Below are positions 56,691-64,000 of a DNA stretch of 64,000 nucleotides, one piece after another; position 1 is the first letter of the stretch; each line of letters starts with the position of its first letter. The notes beneath the pieces are model-generated. The model did no database searches and was not told the DNA's origin. It saw only the letters and a list, made by a program, of their open reading frames with translations. Origin of the DNA: Streptomyces marokkonensis (GTDB lineage Bacteria > Actinomycetota > Actinomycetes > Streptomycetales > Streptomycetaceae); the NCBI RefSeq assembly GCF_008312835.1, contig NZ_VSKS01000016.1:62001-126000 (forward strand), given 5' to 3'. The position numbers and the translations under genes are program-made.

Positions 56691-56710
56691 GTCGCCCTCC
56701 TCGGCGTGGG

Positions 56711-57508
56711 CTACTGCTTGTCGAAGCGCGGGGTGTCCTGCGGCTGCTGCCGGGGCTGCTGCGACGCGTCGCCGCCCTCGATGGCCTGGCGGTCACCGGT
56801 GCCGCCGCCGGCCAGCTCGGCCTTCATCCGCTGCAGTTCCAGCTCTACATCCGTACCACCGGAGAGCCGGTCCAGCTCGGCCTGGATGTCGTCCTTGTGC
56901 ATTCCGGACTGGTCGTCCAGGGCCCCGGAGGCGAGCAGTTCGTCGATCGCGCCGGCCCGCGCCTGGAGCTGGGCGGTCTTGTCCTCGGCCCGCTGGATCG
57001 CCAGTCCGACGTCGCCCATCTCCTCGGAGATGCCGGAGAAGGCCTCGCCGATCCGGGTCTGTGCCTGGGCGGCGGTGTAGGTGGCCTTGATGGTCTCCTT
57101 CTTGGTGCGGAAGGCGTCCACCTTGGCCTGGAGGCGCTGGGCCGCGAGGGTGAGCTTCTCCTCCTCGCCCTGGAGCGTGGCGTGCTGCGTCTCCAGGTCC
57201 GTCACCTGCTGCTGGAGCGCGGCGCGGCGGGAGAGCGCCTCGCGCGCCAGGTCCTCGCGGCCGAGCGCGAGCGCCTTGCGGCCCTGGTCCTCCAGCTTGC
57301 CCGACTGGGACTGGAGCTGGTTGAGCTGGAGCTCCAGCCGCTTGCGGGAAGTCGCCACGTCGGCGACGCCGCGGCGGACCTTCTGGAGCAGCTCCAGCTG
57401 CTTCTGGTACGAGTAATCGAGGGTCTCGCGCGGGTCCTCGGCCCGGTCAAGGGCCTTGTTCGCCTTCGCGCGGAAGATCATCCCCATACGCTTCATGACA
57501 CCGCTCAT
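56711..57508 (-). CDS. pspA: Phage shock protein A family protein
   Basis: An ESCRT-III-like membrane-stabilising protein, 265 aa. It starts MSGVMKRMGMIFRAKANKAL (amphipathic first helix), then long coiled-coil helices (about 25-190). The C-terminal 40 residues are Gln/Pro-rich and unlike those of E. coli PspA. It oligomerises on damaged membranes. ATG 57508 is chosen; the ATG four codons later (57496) is an alternative. It is divergent from the DUF3043 gene. Confidence 0.93.
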   Translation of the reverse strand: MSGVMKRMGMIFRAKANKALDRAEDPRETLDYSYQKQLELLQKVRRGVADVATSRKRLELQLNQLQSQSGKLEDQGRKALALGREDLAREALSRRAALQQQVTDLETQHATLQGEEEKLTLAAQRLQAKVDAFRTKKETIKATYTAAQAQTRIGEAFSGISEEMGDVGLAIQRAEDKTAQLQARAGAIDELLASGALDDQSGMHKDDIQAELDRLSGGTDVELELQRMKAELAGGGTGDRQAIEGGDASQQPRQQPQDTPRFDKQ

Positions 57509-57802
57509 GGGCTTCGCGCGCCCCCTTCTGACCGACTCCAGCTCCAGCACCTGCGACAGAACCCACAGTACGGGCCCTGCATCCATTACCGCACTGTTCG
57601 GGGACGGATGCGCTCATCCCCAAGGACGACTGAGTCCCCTTCCGATCCGGCGTAGGGAGTAGGTGGTCCCCGGGGCCGGCCGGCCGGCCCACCCGGAGAC
57701 CCGCACAACGTCCCCTCTGTCCTTTTGGAGACGTCCGGTGTTGCCGGATCGTTCCCCAAGGGGCTGGGGTCCAACCCCGGGCACCCCGTACCCTTGGGTT
57801 TT

Positions 57803-58402
57803 GTGTTCCGAAGCCGTGCCAAGGAAGAGAAGGCACCGGTCGCCGACAAGGCGATGGTGACCGACTCCAAGCAGACCCGTCACCCGGAGGCCCCCAAGGG
57901 CCGCCCCACACCCAAGCGCAGCGTGGCCCAGTCGCAGCGCCGCAGCGTGGCCAACACGTCGATGACGCGCAAGGAGGCCGCCAAGCGGCAGCGTGAGGAG
58001 CGCCGTGCCGCGCTGGAGCGCCAGCGCCAGGCGCTGGCCAGCGGCGACGAGCGCTATCTGCCCGCCCGTGACAAGGGGCCGGTGCGCCGGTTCGCGCGCG
58101 ACTTCGTGGACTCGCGGTTCAACATCGCGGAGTACTTCCTGCCGATGGCCGTGGTCATCCTGGTCCTGAGCATGGTCCAGGTGCCCCAGCTGCAGAACGT
58201 CGCGCTGCTGCTGTGGCTGGTGGTCATCGTGATGATCGTGCTCGACTCGTTCGTGACCGGGTTCCGGCTGAAGAAGCGGCTGGCCGAGCGCTTCCCCGAC
58301 GACAGCCGGCGCGGAGCGGTGGCCTACGCCCTGATGCGCTCGCTCCAGATGCGCCGGCTGCGCCTGCCCAAGCCCCAGGTCAAGCGCGGGGAGCGGCCCT
58401 GA
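57803..58402 (+). CDS. DUF3043 membrane protein
   Basis: A 199-aa protein. A basic, Lys/Arg-rich N-terminus (about 1-75, KEAAKRQREERRAALERQRQ) is followed by two transmembrane helices (about 112-130 and 135-155) and a basic C-terminus. It belongs to the DUF3043 family of actinobacteria; function unknown. GTG 57803 follows TACCCT (57789-57794) by 8 nt, so the mRNA may be leaderless. The next gene starts at the overlapping CTGA. Confidence 0.85.
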   Translation: MFRSRAKEEKAPVADKAMVTDSKQTRHPEAPKGRPTPKRSVAQSQRRSVANTSMTRKEAAKRQREERRAALERQRQALASGDERYLPARDKGPVRRFARDFVDSRFNIAEYFLPMAVVILVLSMVQVPQLQNVALLLWLVVIVMIVLDSFVTGFRLKKRLAERFPDDSRRGAVAYALMRSLQMRRLRLPKPQVKRGERP

Positions 58403-59154
58403 GCACCACGCCGTTCGCCGACGGCGCGGCTCCGGACCTGCTGAGCGGGCTCGGCGGTCTGCGCGACGCCGTCCGGCAGGAGCTGGTGGCCCGCCAGCTG
58501 GAGGAGCAGATAGTCGGGCGCTTCCCCGTCGGACGGCGGCTTCGGGTGCTCGACGTGGGCATGGGCCGGGGTGCGCAGGCGCTCCGGCTGGCCCGGGCCG
58601 GTCACCACGTGACCGGCGTCGAACAGGACGCGGCGATGATCGCCACCGCGCGGGAGGCGCTGGCCGGGCAACCGGAGGGCATCCGGGAGCGGATGCGGAT
58701 CATCGAGGGCCAGGCCGGGGACACCGGCGTGCACTTCCTGCCGGGCAGCTTCGACGTGGTGCTGTGTCATGGCGTGCTCATGGACGTCGAGGAGCCGGAC
58801 GCGCTGCTGGCGGGCGTGGCCAGGATGCTGGCGCACGGCGGGCTGCTGTCCCTGCTGGTGCGCAACGACGACGCGCCGGCGATGCGGCCGGGTCTGTCCG
58901 GCGACTGGGCCGGGGCGCTGGCGGGCTTCCGCACGGCGGCGTACGGGCTGAAGCGGCTGACGTCGACCCTCGCGGGGATCGGGGCGCCGCTGCACACCTG
59001 GTACGGCGTGCGGGTCTTCACCGACACGGCGGCGGACGACGCGCCGCTCCCGCACGACCTGGACGCCCTGCTGGCGGTCGAGGAGCGCGCCGGCCGCACG
59101 GACCCCTACCGGGGGGTGGCGGCCCTGCTGCACCTGTGCGGGGTGCGGGGCTGA
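58399..59154 (+). CDS. Class I SAM-dependent methyltransferase (CTG start?)
   Basis: A 251-aa methyltransferase of the SmtA/UbiE group. Motif I RVLDVGMGRGAQALRLA is near residue 50-66, the acidic residue in GVEQD near 75, and motif post-I FDVVLCHGVLMDVEEP near 117. The only start close to the conserved N-terminus that follows a ribosome binding site (GGGGAG about 7 nt upstream) is a CTG at 58399, overlapping the DUF3043 stop codon as CTGA. A GTG further inside would delete the first helix. The substrate is unknown. Confidence 0.8.
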   Translation: MSTTPFADGAAPDLLSGLGGLRDAVRQELVARQLEEQIVGRFPVGRRLRVLDVGMGRGAQALRLARAGHHVTGVEQDAAMIATAREALAGQPEGIRERMRIIEGQAGDTGVHFLPGSFDVVLCHGVLMDVEEPDALLAGVARMLAHGGLLSLLVRNDDAPAMRPGLSGDWAGALAGFRTAAYGLKRLTSTLAGIGAPLHTWYGVRVFTDTAADDAPLPHDLDALLAVEERAGRTDPYRGVAALLHLCGVRG

Positions 59155-59181
59155 GACCCCGGCTCCGGACGGCGGGACTTC

Positions 59182-59210
59182 TTCCCGCCCCCGCCGTCCC
59201 TTCCCGTCCC
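59182..59210 (+). repeat. Pyrimidine-rich 3' intergenic element, copy 2
   Basis: A C-rich 29-nt element (TTCCCGCCCCCGCCGTCCC followed by TTCCCGTCCC) just after the methyltransferase stop codon, followed by CTCCGCCCCCAGACCCC. Same family as copies at 31630 and 63204. Confidence 0.65.
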
Positions 59211-59237
59211 TGAGGGCTCCGCCCCCAGACCCCTTCA

Positions 59238-59279
59238 GCGCGGTTCCCCGCGCCCCTGGAGGGGCACGGGGAACCGCGC
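59238..59279. terminator. Strong hairpin containing the dispersed element (copy 2)
   Basis: A 20-bp stem with one mismatch (59238-59257 with 59260-59279) and a 2-nt loop, between convergent genes. Its left arm is the GCGCGGTTCCCCGCGCCCCT core of the dispersed element, here grown into a near-perfect palindrome. Confidence 0.85.
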
Positions 59280-59296
59280 GGGTGACCCCGGAGGGC

Positions 59297-59509
59297 TCAC
59301 ACCTCTTCCGCGTGGAGGCTCATCGGGCCGTAGATCTCCGTGGTGTCCTCCAGCAGTCGTACCTGGTCGGCGCCGCCCTCCGCGAGGGCCTTCCAGTTCT
59401 CCCCGATCCAGGACTCGGCGTCCCCCTGTGTGGGGAACTCCTCCGGCGGCACCGCGGGCTCGACCTGCGTCCCGTCGGCCTTCTCGAACCGCCACGTCCA
59501 TGCCGCCAT
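59297..59509 (-). CDS. Small conserved protein of unknown function
   Basis: A 70-aa protein beginning MAAWTWRFEKADGTQVEP, with two Trp in WIGENWKALAEGG. It is acidic and without signal peptide or Cys. ATG 59509 follows GGGAGG with 5-6 nt spacing. The pattern (small single-domain beta/alpha protein, Trp-rich N-terminus) is common in Streptomyces; I cannot name a family or role. It stands alone between two terminators. Confidence 0.8.
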   Translation of the reverse strand: MAAWTWRFEKADGTQVEPAVPPEEFPTQGDAESWIGENWKALAEGGADQVRLLEDTTEIYGPMSLHAEEV

Positions 59510-59625
59510 GTACGCCTCCCATGGGTATGACCACACTGCACGACAGAAGCCGGATCTCGGTCCGGCTCCTGACCAAGAGCGTAGTCGGACGGGCAGCGCC
59601 TGTGGGGGCGGGTGAGAATCGGGGC

Positions 59626-60825
59626 GTGGAACTGACTCTGCTCGGCACCGGTGCCCCCGCGGGACTCCCCCGCCCCGACTGTCCCTGCGCCGCGTGCGCG
59701 TCCGCGCTCGGTGCGGACGCGCGGGCGGCCACCTCGCTGCTCGTGGACGGGGCGCTGCTGCTCGACCTCACGCCGGGCGCGGCGTTCGCGGCCGCCCGTG
59801 CGGGGCGTTCGCTGGGCGGCGTGCGCCAGGTGCTGCTGTCGCACCCGCACGACGGCCCCGCGGTCGAGGTGCCGGCCGGGCTGCCGCAGCCGGGACGGGT
59901 GCCGGACAGACGGGAGTTGGCGCTGCTGACGGGCCATCGGGTGCGGGCGGTGGCGCTGGACGCGCCCGGCACCGGGTACGCGGTGACCGGTCCGGACGGG
60001 CAGCGGCTGCTGTACCTCCCGCCGGGCGGGGCGCCTGCCGGGCTGGAACGGCCGGCCGAGCCGTACGCCATGGTGCTGCTGGACGTCGTGGGGCGCCCGG
60101 ACGCGCTGGCGAGGCTGCGGGAGGTGGGCGCGGCCGGCCCGACCACGGATGTCGTCGCCGTCCACCTGGACCACGACGTGCCGCCGGGCGCGGAGTCGCG
60201 GCGCCGGCTCGCGGCGGCGGGGGCGCGTGCCGTGCCGGACGGGACCACGCTGGAGGTGGGCGCCTACGAGGACGTGCCCGACGTGCCGCGGCGGACGCTG
60301 GTGCTGGGCGGGGCCCGTTCGGGCAAGTCGGTGGAGGCCGAGCGGCGGCTGGAGTCGTTCCCGGAGGTGCTGTACGTGGCGACCGGCGGGTCGCGCAACG
60401 GGGACACCGAGTGGGCGGCGCGGGTGTCGGCGCATCAGGAGCGGCGGCCGGGGTCGTGGCGGACCGTCGAGACGTGCGATCTGGTGCCGCTGCTGAAGGA
60501 CGTCGGGCCGCCGCTGCTGGTGGACTGCCTGTCGTTGTGGCTGACGGACGCGATGGACTCCGTGGGCGCGTGGGACGACGCGGAGTGGGCGGACGGCGGG
60601 GAGCGGGCGCTGCGGGAGCGGGCGCGGGCGCTGACGGACGCGGTGCGCGAGACCCGGCGGACGGTGGTCGCGGTGTCCAACGAGGTGGGTTCGGGCATCG
60701 TGCCCGCCACCGCGTCCGGCCGCCGGTACCGGGACGAACTGGGGCGGCTGAACGCGGCGTTCGCGCAGGAGTGCGAGCAGGTGCTGCTGGTGGTGGCCGG
60801 GCAGGCCGTCGTCCTGCGGGGGTGA
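59626..60825 (+). CDS. cobU: Metallo-beta-lactamase-like/CobU fusion (adenosylcobinamide kinase/guanylyltransferase)
   Basis: A 399-aa two-domain protein. Residues about 1-220 resemble a metallo-beta-lactamase-fold enzyme (LTLLGTGAPAGLPRPDCPCA, then HPHDGPAVE), but the metal motif HxHxDH appears eroded to HPHDG. Residues 225-399 are CobU with P-loop GGARSGKS (228-235), His in SAHQERRP (guanylylation site region), and DCLSLWLTD. It phosphorylates adenosylcobinamide and attaches GMP in the nucleotide loop assembly of cobalamin. GTG 59626 has GGTGAG 9 nt upstream. cobT, the other loop-assembly gene, lies 1.3 kb downstream on the same strand. Confidence 0.88.
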   Translation: MELTLLGTGAPAGLPRPDCPCAACASALGADARAATSLLVDGALLLDLTPGAAFAAARAGRSLGGVRQVLLSHPHDGPAVEVPAGLPQPGRVPDRRELALLTGHRVRAVALDAPGTGYAVTGPDGQRLLYLPPGGAPAGLERPAEPYAMVLLDVVGRPDALARLREVGAAGPTTDVVAVHLDHDVPPGAESRRRLAAAGARAVPDGTTLEVGAYEDVPDVPRRTLVLGGARSGKSVEAERRLESFPEVLYVATGGSRNGDTEWAARVSAHQERRPGSWRTVETCDLVPLLKDVGPPLLVDCLSLWLTDAMDSVGAWDDAEWADGGERALRERARALTDAVRETRRTVVAVSNEVGSGIVPATASGRRYRDELGRLNAAFAQECEQVLLVVAGQAVVLRG

Positions 60826-60836
60826 CCGCGGCCCGG

Positions 60837-61880
60837 TCACGGCTTGCGCGCGATGATCCGGTAGGCGTTGGCGAACGGGCTGTGGCGCACCACGGGCGCC
60901 AGGGCCAGGTCGGTCACCGCCGCTGCGACCACCAGCGGGGTGCCCGCGCGGAGCAGCACCGTGCGCAGGTGCCGCTGGAACGCGGCCGGCGGGACGGCAC
61001 GCCAGGGGGTGTCCGGGGCGGGCAGGGCGTGGGAGAGGGCGAGGGCGGCCAGTCCGGCCAGGTCGTGCGGTACGTGGGCGGCCCGGTGCCCGGCCGTGAC
61101 GAGCGCGCAGCCGCGTTCCTCGAGCTCGGCGCGGAGGTTGCGCTGGGGCATCAGGTGCAGCCGGCGGGGCTGGTCGTAGGGCAGCCACCAGCGGCCGAAC
61201 AGGGTGGCGAACGCGCAGCGCGGGTCCGGGGTCTCGATGAGCAGATGGCCGCCGGGGCGCAGGGCGTCGAGGGCCGCGTGGAGTTCCGCGCGGGGGTCCG
61301 TGGTGTGTTCCAGGTGGTGCAGCAGGCTGACCACGTCGTAGCGGCCGGCCAGCCGGGCCTTGACCCGCGGGTCGGTCAGCGGCCCGATGTGCGCCTCGTC
61401 GACGCGGCCGAGCGCACGGGCCTTCTCGACGCGCGCGGTGAGGTCGGTGCCGTCGAAGGCGGTGTAGGGGAAGAACTCCCGCGCGGTCCGCGGGAAGCGG
61501 GCGAGTCCGGTGCCGACGTCCAGCCAGCTCTCCGGTTCGCCGAAGGGAAGCATCGCGCGGGCTGCCGCGCGGCGGCGGTGCCGTGCGGCGTGCAGGGCGA
61601 GCACGCGTTCGGTGGCGGGATCACGGGGGGCGCCACGCACGGCCCGCCGGTGGAAGGCCAGGCCCTCGGCGGTGAGGCGGGGGTTCTGGAAGGTGTGTCC
61701 GCAGTCCCGGCACTCGTCGACGGTGAACAGGCCGGGCCGGTGCCGGCGCAGGTCACCGGTTCTCAGCCGGTTGCGCAGCCGCGCGGAGCCGCACCAGGGG
61801 CAGTCCGCGCGACGCGGCTCGTGCACCCGGGCGGAGCCGTGGGGGGCGGGGATCGCGGTGGCTGGGGTGGGCGCGGACAT
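60837..61880 (-). CDS. SAM-dependent methyltransferase with zinc fingers
   Basis: A 347-aa class I methyltransferase. Four Cys in CPWCG (about 26-30) and CRDCGH (about 57-62) form a probable zinc ribbon at the N-terminus. The SAM motif WLDVGTGLARFP is near 119, and LLHHLEHTTDP near 187, with LRPGGHLLIETPDPR near 206. The layout (zinc fingers before the fold) is typical of sugar or small-molecule methyltransferases of the glycopeptide or capsule type. The target is unknown. It sits between cobU and cobT on the opposite strand and is not likely part of that pathway. Confidence 0.85.
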   Translation of the reverse strand: MSAPTPATAIPAPHGSARVHEPRRADCPWCGSARLRNRLRTGDLRRHRPGLFTVDECRDCGHTFQNPRLTAEGLAFHRRAVRGAPRDPATERVLALHAARHRRRAAARAMLPFGEPESWLDVGTGLARFPRTAREFFPYTAFDGTDLTARVEKARALGRVDEAHIGPLTDPRVKARLAGRYDVVSLLHHLEHTTDPRAELHAALDALRPGGHLLIETPDPRCAFATLFGRWWLPYDQPRRLHLMPQRNLRAELEERGCALVTAGHRAAHVPHDLAGLAALALSHALPAPDTPWRAVPPAAFQRHLRTVLLRAGTPLVVAAAVTDLALAPVVRHSPFANAYRIIARKP

Positions 61881-62103
61881 GGGCGGCTCCCGGCGTGAGG
61901 GCGTTCGGCGCGGAGGTGGTGCGCGGGCGGGCGCGGGGCAGGGCGGACCGTCGGACGATGTCCGGCAATCAGAGCAAAACGTTACGTAGGGGATGGCCTT
62001 CCGGTGTGGATCGGCGCCGGGGCGGCGTGGTGGGGGTGAGACCGTGTGCGCGGGGCTGACCGGTGCCGCGTGGGGTTCGATCAGTGCCGGTACTGTTCGG
62101 CGA

Positions 62104-63171
62104 ATGAGCTCGCTTGATATCGACGACTTCACCGATCTGATCGAGCGTCCGGACGGCGGGGTGCGCCGCGACGCGGAGGCGCACCGGGAGCGCCGGGTCG
62201 TGCCGCCCGGATCGCTGGGCCGTCTCGACGACCTGGGTGAGTGGCTGGCGGCGGCGCAGTCCGCGGTGCCGGTGCGGCCGATCGAGCGGCCGCGGGTGGT
62301 GCTCTTCGCGGGCGATCACGGGATCGCCGAACTGGGCGTCTCCGCGCGGCCCGCGGGCAGCGCCGTGGAACTGGTGCGGGAGGTGCTGGCGGGCGGCCGT
62401 CCGGTGTCCGTGCTGGCGCGGCGGCTCGGCGTGCCGGTGCGGGTGGTCGACATGGCCCTGGACTGCGACCCCGGGGAGCTGCCCGAGGACGTCGTGCGGC
62501 ACCGGGTGCGGCGGGGCAGCGGGCGCATCGACATCGAGGACGCGCTGAGCCCGGAGGAGGCCGAGGCGGCGTTCCGCGCGGGGATGGCCGTGGCCGACGA
62601 GGAGGCCGACTCGGGTACGGATCTGGTGGTGCTCGGCGACGTGAGCGTGGGCGGGACCACCGCGGCGGGTGTGCTGGTGGCCGCGCTGTGCGGGACGGAC
62701 GCGTCGGTGGTGACCGGGCGCGGGGGGCTGGCGATCGACGACCTGGCGTGGATGCGCAAGTGCGCGGCGATCCGTGACGCGCTGCGGCGGGCGCGGCCGG
62801 TGCTGGGCGACCAGTTGCGGCTGCTGGCGACGGTGGGCGGGGCCGACCTGACCGCGATGACGGGGTTCCTGCTGCAGGCCGCGGTGCGGAAGACGCCGGT
62901 CGTGCTGGACGGGGTCGTGACGGCGGCGTGCGCGCTGGTGGCGCAGCGGGTGGCGTTCCGGTCGCCGGACTGGTGGCTGGCGGCGCACGCGAGCGGGGAG
63001 CCGGGGCAGGCGAAGGCGCTGGACCGGATGGCGCTGGAGCCGCTGCTGTCCCAGGGGGTCACCGTGGGCGAGGGCACGGGGGCGCTCCTGGCCCTTCCGC
63101 TGGTGCAGTCGGCGGCGGCGCTGGCGGCGGAGCTGCCGGAACGTCCGGCGGAGCCGGTGAAGTCCGCGTGA
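62104..63171 (+). CDS. cobT: Nicotinate-nucleotide:dimethylbenzimidazole phosphoribosyltransferase
   Basis: Makes alpha-ribazole phosphate for the lower ligand of cobalamin. It is 355 aa. Motifs are VPPGSLGRLDDLGEWLA near the N-terminus, FAGDHGIAELGVS, LGDVSVGGTTAAGVL and the catalytic Glu in GVTVGEGTGALLALP near residue 325. ATG 62104 follows TACTGT (62091-62096) by 7 nt, suggesting a leaderless mRNA. Together with the upstream cobU, it covers nucleotide-loop assembly. Confidence 0.95.
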   Translation: MSSLDIDDFTDLIERPDGGVRRDAEAHRERRVVPPGSLGRLDDLGEWLAAAQSAVPVRPIERPRVVLFAGDHGIAELGVSARPAGSAVELVREVLAGGRPVSVLARRLGVPVRVVDMALDCDPGELPEDVVRHRVRRGSGRIDIEDALSPEEAEAAFRAGMAVADEEADSGTDLVVLGDVSVGGTTAAGVLVAALCGTDASVVTGRGGLAIDDLAWMRKCAAIRDALRRARPVLGDQLRLLATVGGADLTAMTGFLLQAAVRKTPVVLDGVVTAACALVAQRVAFRSPDWWLAAHASGEPGQAKALDRMALEPLLSQGVTVGEGTGALLALPLVQSAAALAAELPERPAEPVKSA

Positions 63172-63203
63172 CCGAGGGGCGGGGGGTGTGGGGTGGTTCC
63201 GGG

Positions 63204-63235
63204 TTTTCCTCGCCCCCGCCGCCCCTTGCCGTCCC
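63204..63235 (+). repeat. Pyrimidine-rich 3' intergenic element, copy 3
   Basis: A C-rich stretch (TTTTCCTCGCCCCCGCCGCC followed by CCTTGCCGTCCC) 33 nt after the cobT stop codon, followed by a CAGGGGCGCTGCCCC hairpin. Confidence 0.65.
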
Positions 63236-63260
63236 GTCCTCCAGGGGCGCTGCCCCTTCG

Positions 63261-63390
63261 ACCCCGACGTGCGGGTGGGTGGGGGTTGTTCGCGCGGTTC
63301 CCCGCGCCCCTGAGGGGCGCTGTCCCTGACCCCCACGTGCGGGTGAGCGGGGGGTGCTCGCGCCGTTCCCCGCGCCCCTGAGGGGCTCTG
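63261..63390. repeat. Tandem 68-bp duplication of the dispersed hairpin (copies 3 and 4)
   Basis: Unit 1 (from 63261) and unit 2 (from 63329) each read ACCCC-ACGTGCGGGTG, then a G-run and CGCGC(G/C)GTTCCCC followed by GCGCCCCTGAGGGGC. The cores are at 63291-63311 and 63359-63379. They form hairpins after cobT and before the convergent membrane protein end, so they may terminate both. Confidence 0.75.
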
Positions 63391-63400
63391 GGGCGGTTGG

Positions 63401-64000
63401 TCATCCTCGCTCCAGGGCACGCGGCGGGTCGGGTTTGCCGCCGATCCAGTCCTGGAAGGCCCGGCGGGGCCCGGACCACCGCCGGTCGTGGTGGTAGGCC
63501 CGCAGGATGGCCCTGGCCCGCGCCCGGGGCCGCCGCCGGTAGAAGCGCTTGGCCCAGGGAGATCCCGGCCGGGCCAGCCGCAGCGAGCCGACCAGCGCCA
63601 CGGCCGGGATGATCACCCCGAAGACGGCGATCCGCGCCTTGCCCTTGCTCAGCGCGATCAGCGAGAAGAGGAAGTTCACGCCGACGCTCCCGGCGACGCC
63701 CGCGCGGTTCTGGAGTTCGTCCTCTGACAGGTCGTTGACGCCGAACGGCGTGAAGCCGGCCAGCAGCAGTCCGACCAGCGCGGCGGTGAGGACCACCATC
63801 TCCACGCTCTTGCGCCCGGCCTCGGTCCAGTAGACGTCGTCCAGGTGCAGGACGAGCGCGAACTCGTCCAGGACCAGTCCCGCGCCGATACCGAAGATCA
63901 CCGCGCTGACCGCCGAGCCGAAGCCGTGCCGGCCGGCCGCCACCGCGCCGAAGCCGCCGATCACGATGAGGATGACCCCGGGCACCACGTGGTGGATGTG
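63401..64000 (-). CDS. Integral membrane protein (5' end outside window)
   Basis: A partial protein of at least 199 residues, open to the window edge. At least three hydrophobic segments are visible (GVILIVIGGFGAV near the edge, VLTAALVGLLLAG and IAVFGVIIPAVALVG), then a very basic C-terminal tail (about 45 residues, KRFYRRRPRARARAI). The segment FGIGAGLVLDEFALVLHLDDVYW suggests a conserved family of actinobacterial membrane proteins. Function unknown. Convergent with cobT. Confidence 0.75.
   Translation of the reverse strand, partial: HIHHVVPGVILIVIGGFGAVAAGRHGFGSAVSAVIFGIGAGLVLDEFALVLHLDDVYWTEAGRKSVEMVVLTAALVGLLLAGFTPFGVNDLSEDELQNRAGVAGSVGVNFLFSLIALSKGKARIAVFGVIIPAVALVGSLRLARPGSPWAKRFYRRRPRARARAILRAYHHDRRWSGPRRAFQDWIGGKPDPPRALERG

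Noticed and set aside
1-64000. tRNA or rRNA genes, insertion sequences, prophage or integrative elements
   Set aside because: No tRNA-like cloverleaf with CCA end, no rRNA segment, no transposase or integrase motif and no attachment-site repeats were recognised. Minor RNA genes could be missed without a covariance search.

Overview
This window is high-GC chromosomal DNA from a Streptomyces. The third codon position is almost always G or C, and GTG and TTG starts are common. Many transcripts look leaderless, and the gene order (bfr, class II DAHP synthase, fused trpEG, macRS, glkA, trpD, qcrCAB/ctaE, ctaCDF, adenosine-kinase-like gene, erpA, nadA, pspA, cobU/cobT) is what I recall for the central, conserved part of Streptomyces chromosomes. 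No phage, plasmid, insertion sequence, CRISPR or large foreign island is visible. The window is core genome with a few accessory or decaying spots.

Layout. 1-4.2 kb: the C-terminal part of a PASTA-type Ser/Thr kinase, endonuclease IV, a molybdopterin oxidoreductase, bacterioferritin and its ferredoxin partner (with a DtxR/DmdR-type iron box). 4.2-8.8 kb: aromatic amino acid entry (DAHP synthase) divergent from a trp leader/attenuator and a fused anthranilate synthase, then a D-lactate-type dehydrogenase whose 3' end overlaps trpEG. 8.8-13.2 kb: the MacS/MacR two-component pair, a PlsC acyltransferase, an esterase and a membrane protein. 13.2-19.6 kb: an endonuclease/exonuclease/phosphatase-fold protein, an HTH regulator with two DUF397 partners, glucokinase glkA, an ArsA-like ATPase, an SRPBCC protein and a phosphoesterase. 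19.9-31.6 kb: acyl-CoA ligase, two glycosyltransferases (one PimB-like), a zincin lipoprotein, two paralogous NlpC/P60 peptidoglycan hydrolases, a NYN-domain protein, a rhomboid protease with an AsnC-type partner, and a frameshifted secreted-protein gene.

31.7-44 kb: a class V aminotransferase behind a SAM-IV riboswitch, trpD, and the respiratory supercomplex genes. qcrB, qcrA, qcrC and ctaE, and separately ctaF, ctaD and ctaC, all lie on the minus strand. Several neighbours overlap by 4 nt. An L,D-transpeptidase and an orphan receiver-like protein are embedded between the two groups. 44-51 kb: a cysteine desulfurase-TusA fusion, an adenosine kinase-like PfkB protein, a repeat-bearing membrane protein, ErpA and NadA. 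51-57.5 kb: RND transporter, two-component system, PspAA and PspA, all on one strand, resembling an envelope-stress block. 57.8-64 kb: DUF3043 protein, methyltransferases, a fused metallo-beta-lactamase-like/CobU protein, CobT and the start of a membrane protein cut by the window end.

The strongest non-coding signals are the SAM-IV riboswitch with a tiny downstream ORF, the trp attenuator, the iron box at bfd, a perfect palindrome on the ctaE promoter, and dispersed hairpin and pyrimidine-rich intergenic elements. I found no clearly undescribed multi-gene system. The most unusual pieces are the domain fusions, the degenerate receiver inside the oxidase cluster, and the regulatory palindromes. 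All identifications are by reading the sequence and from memory of families; no database search was run.
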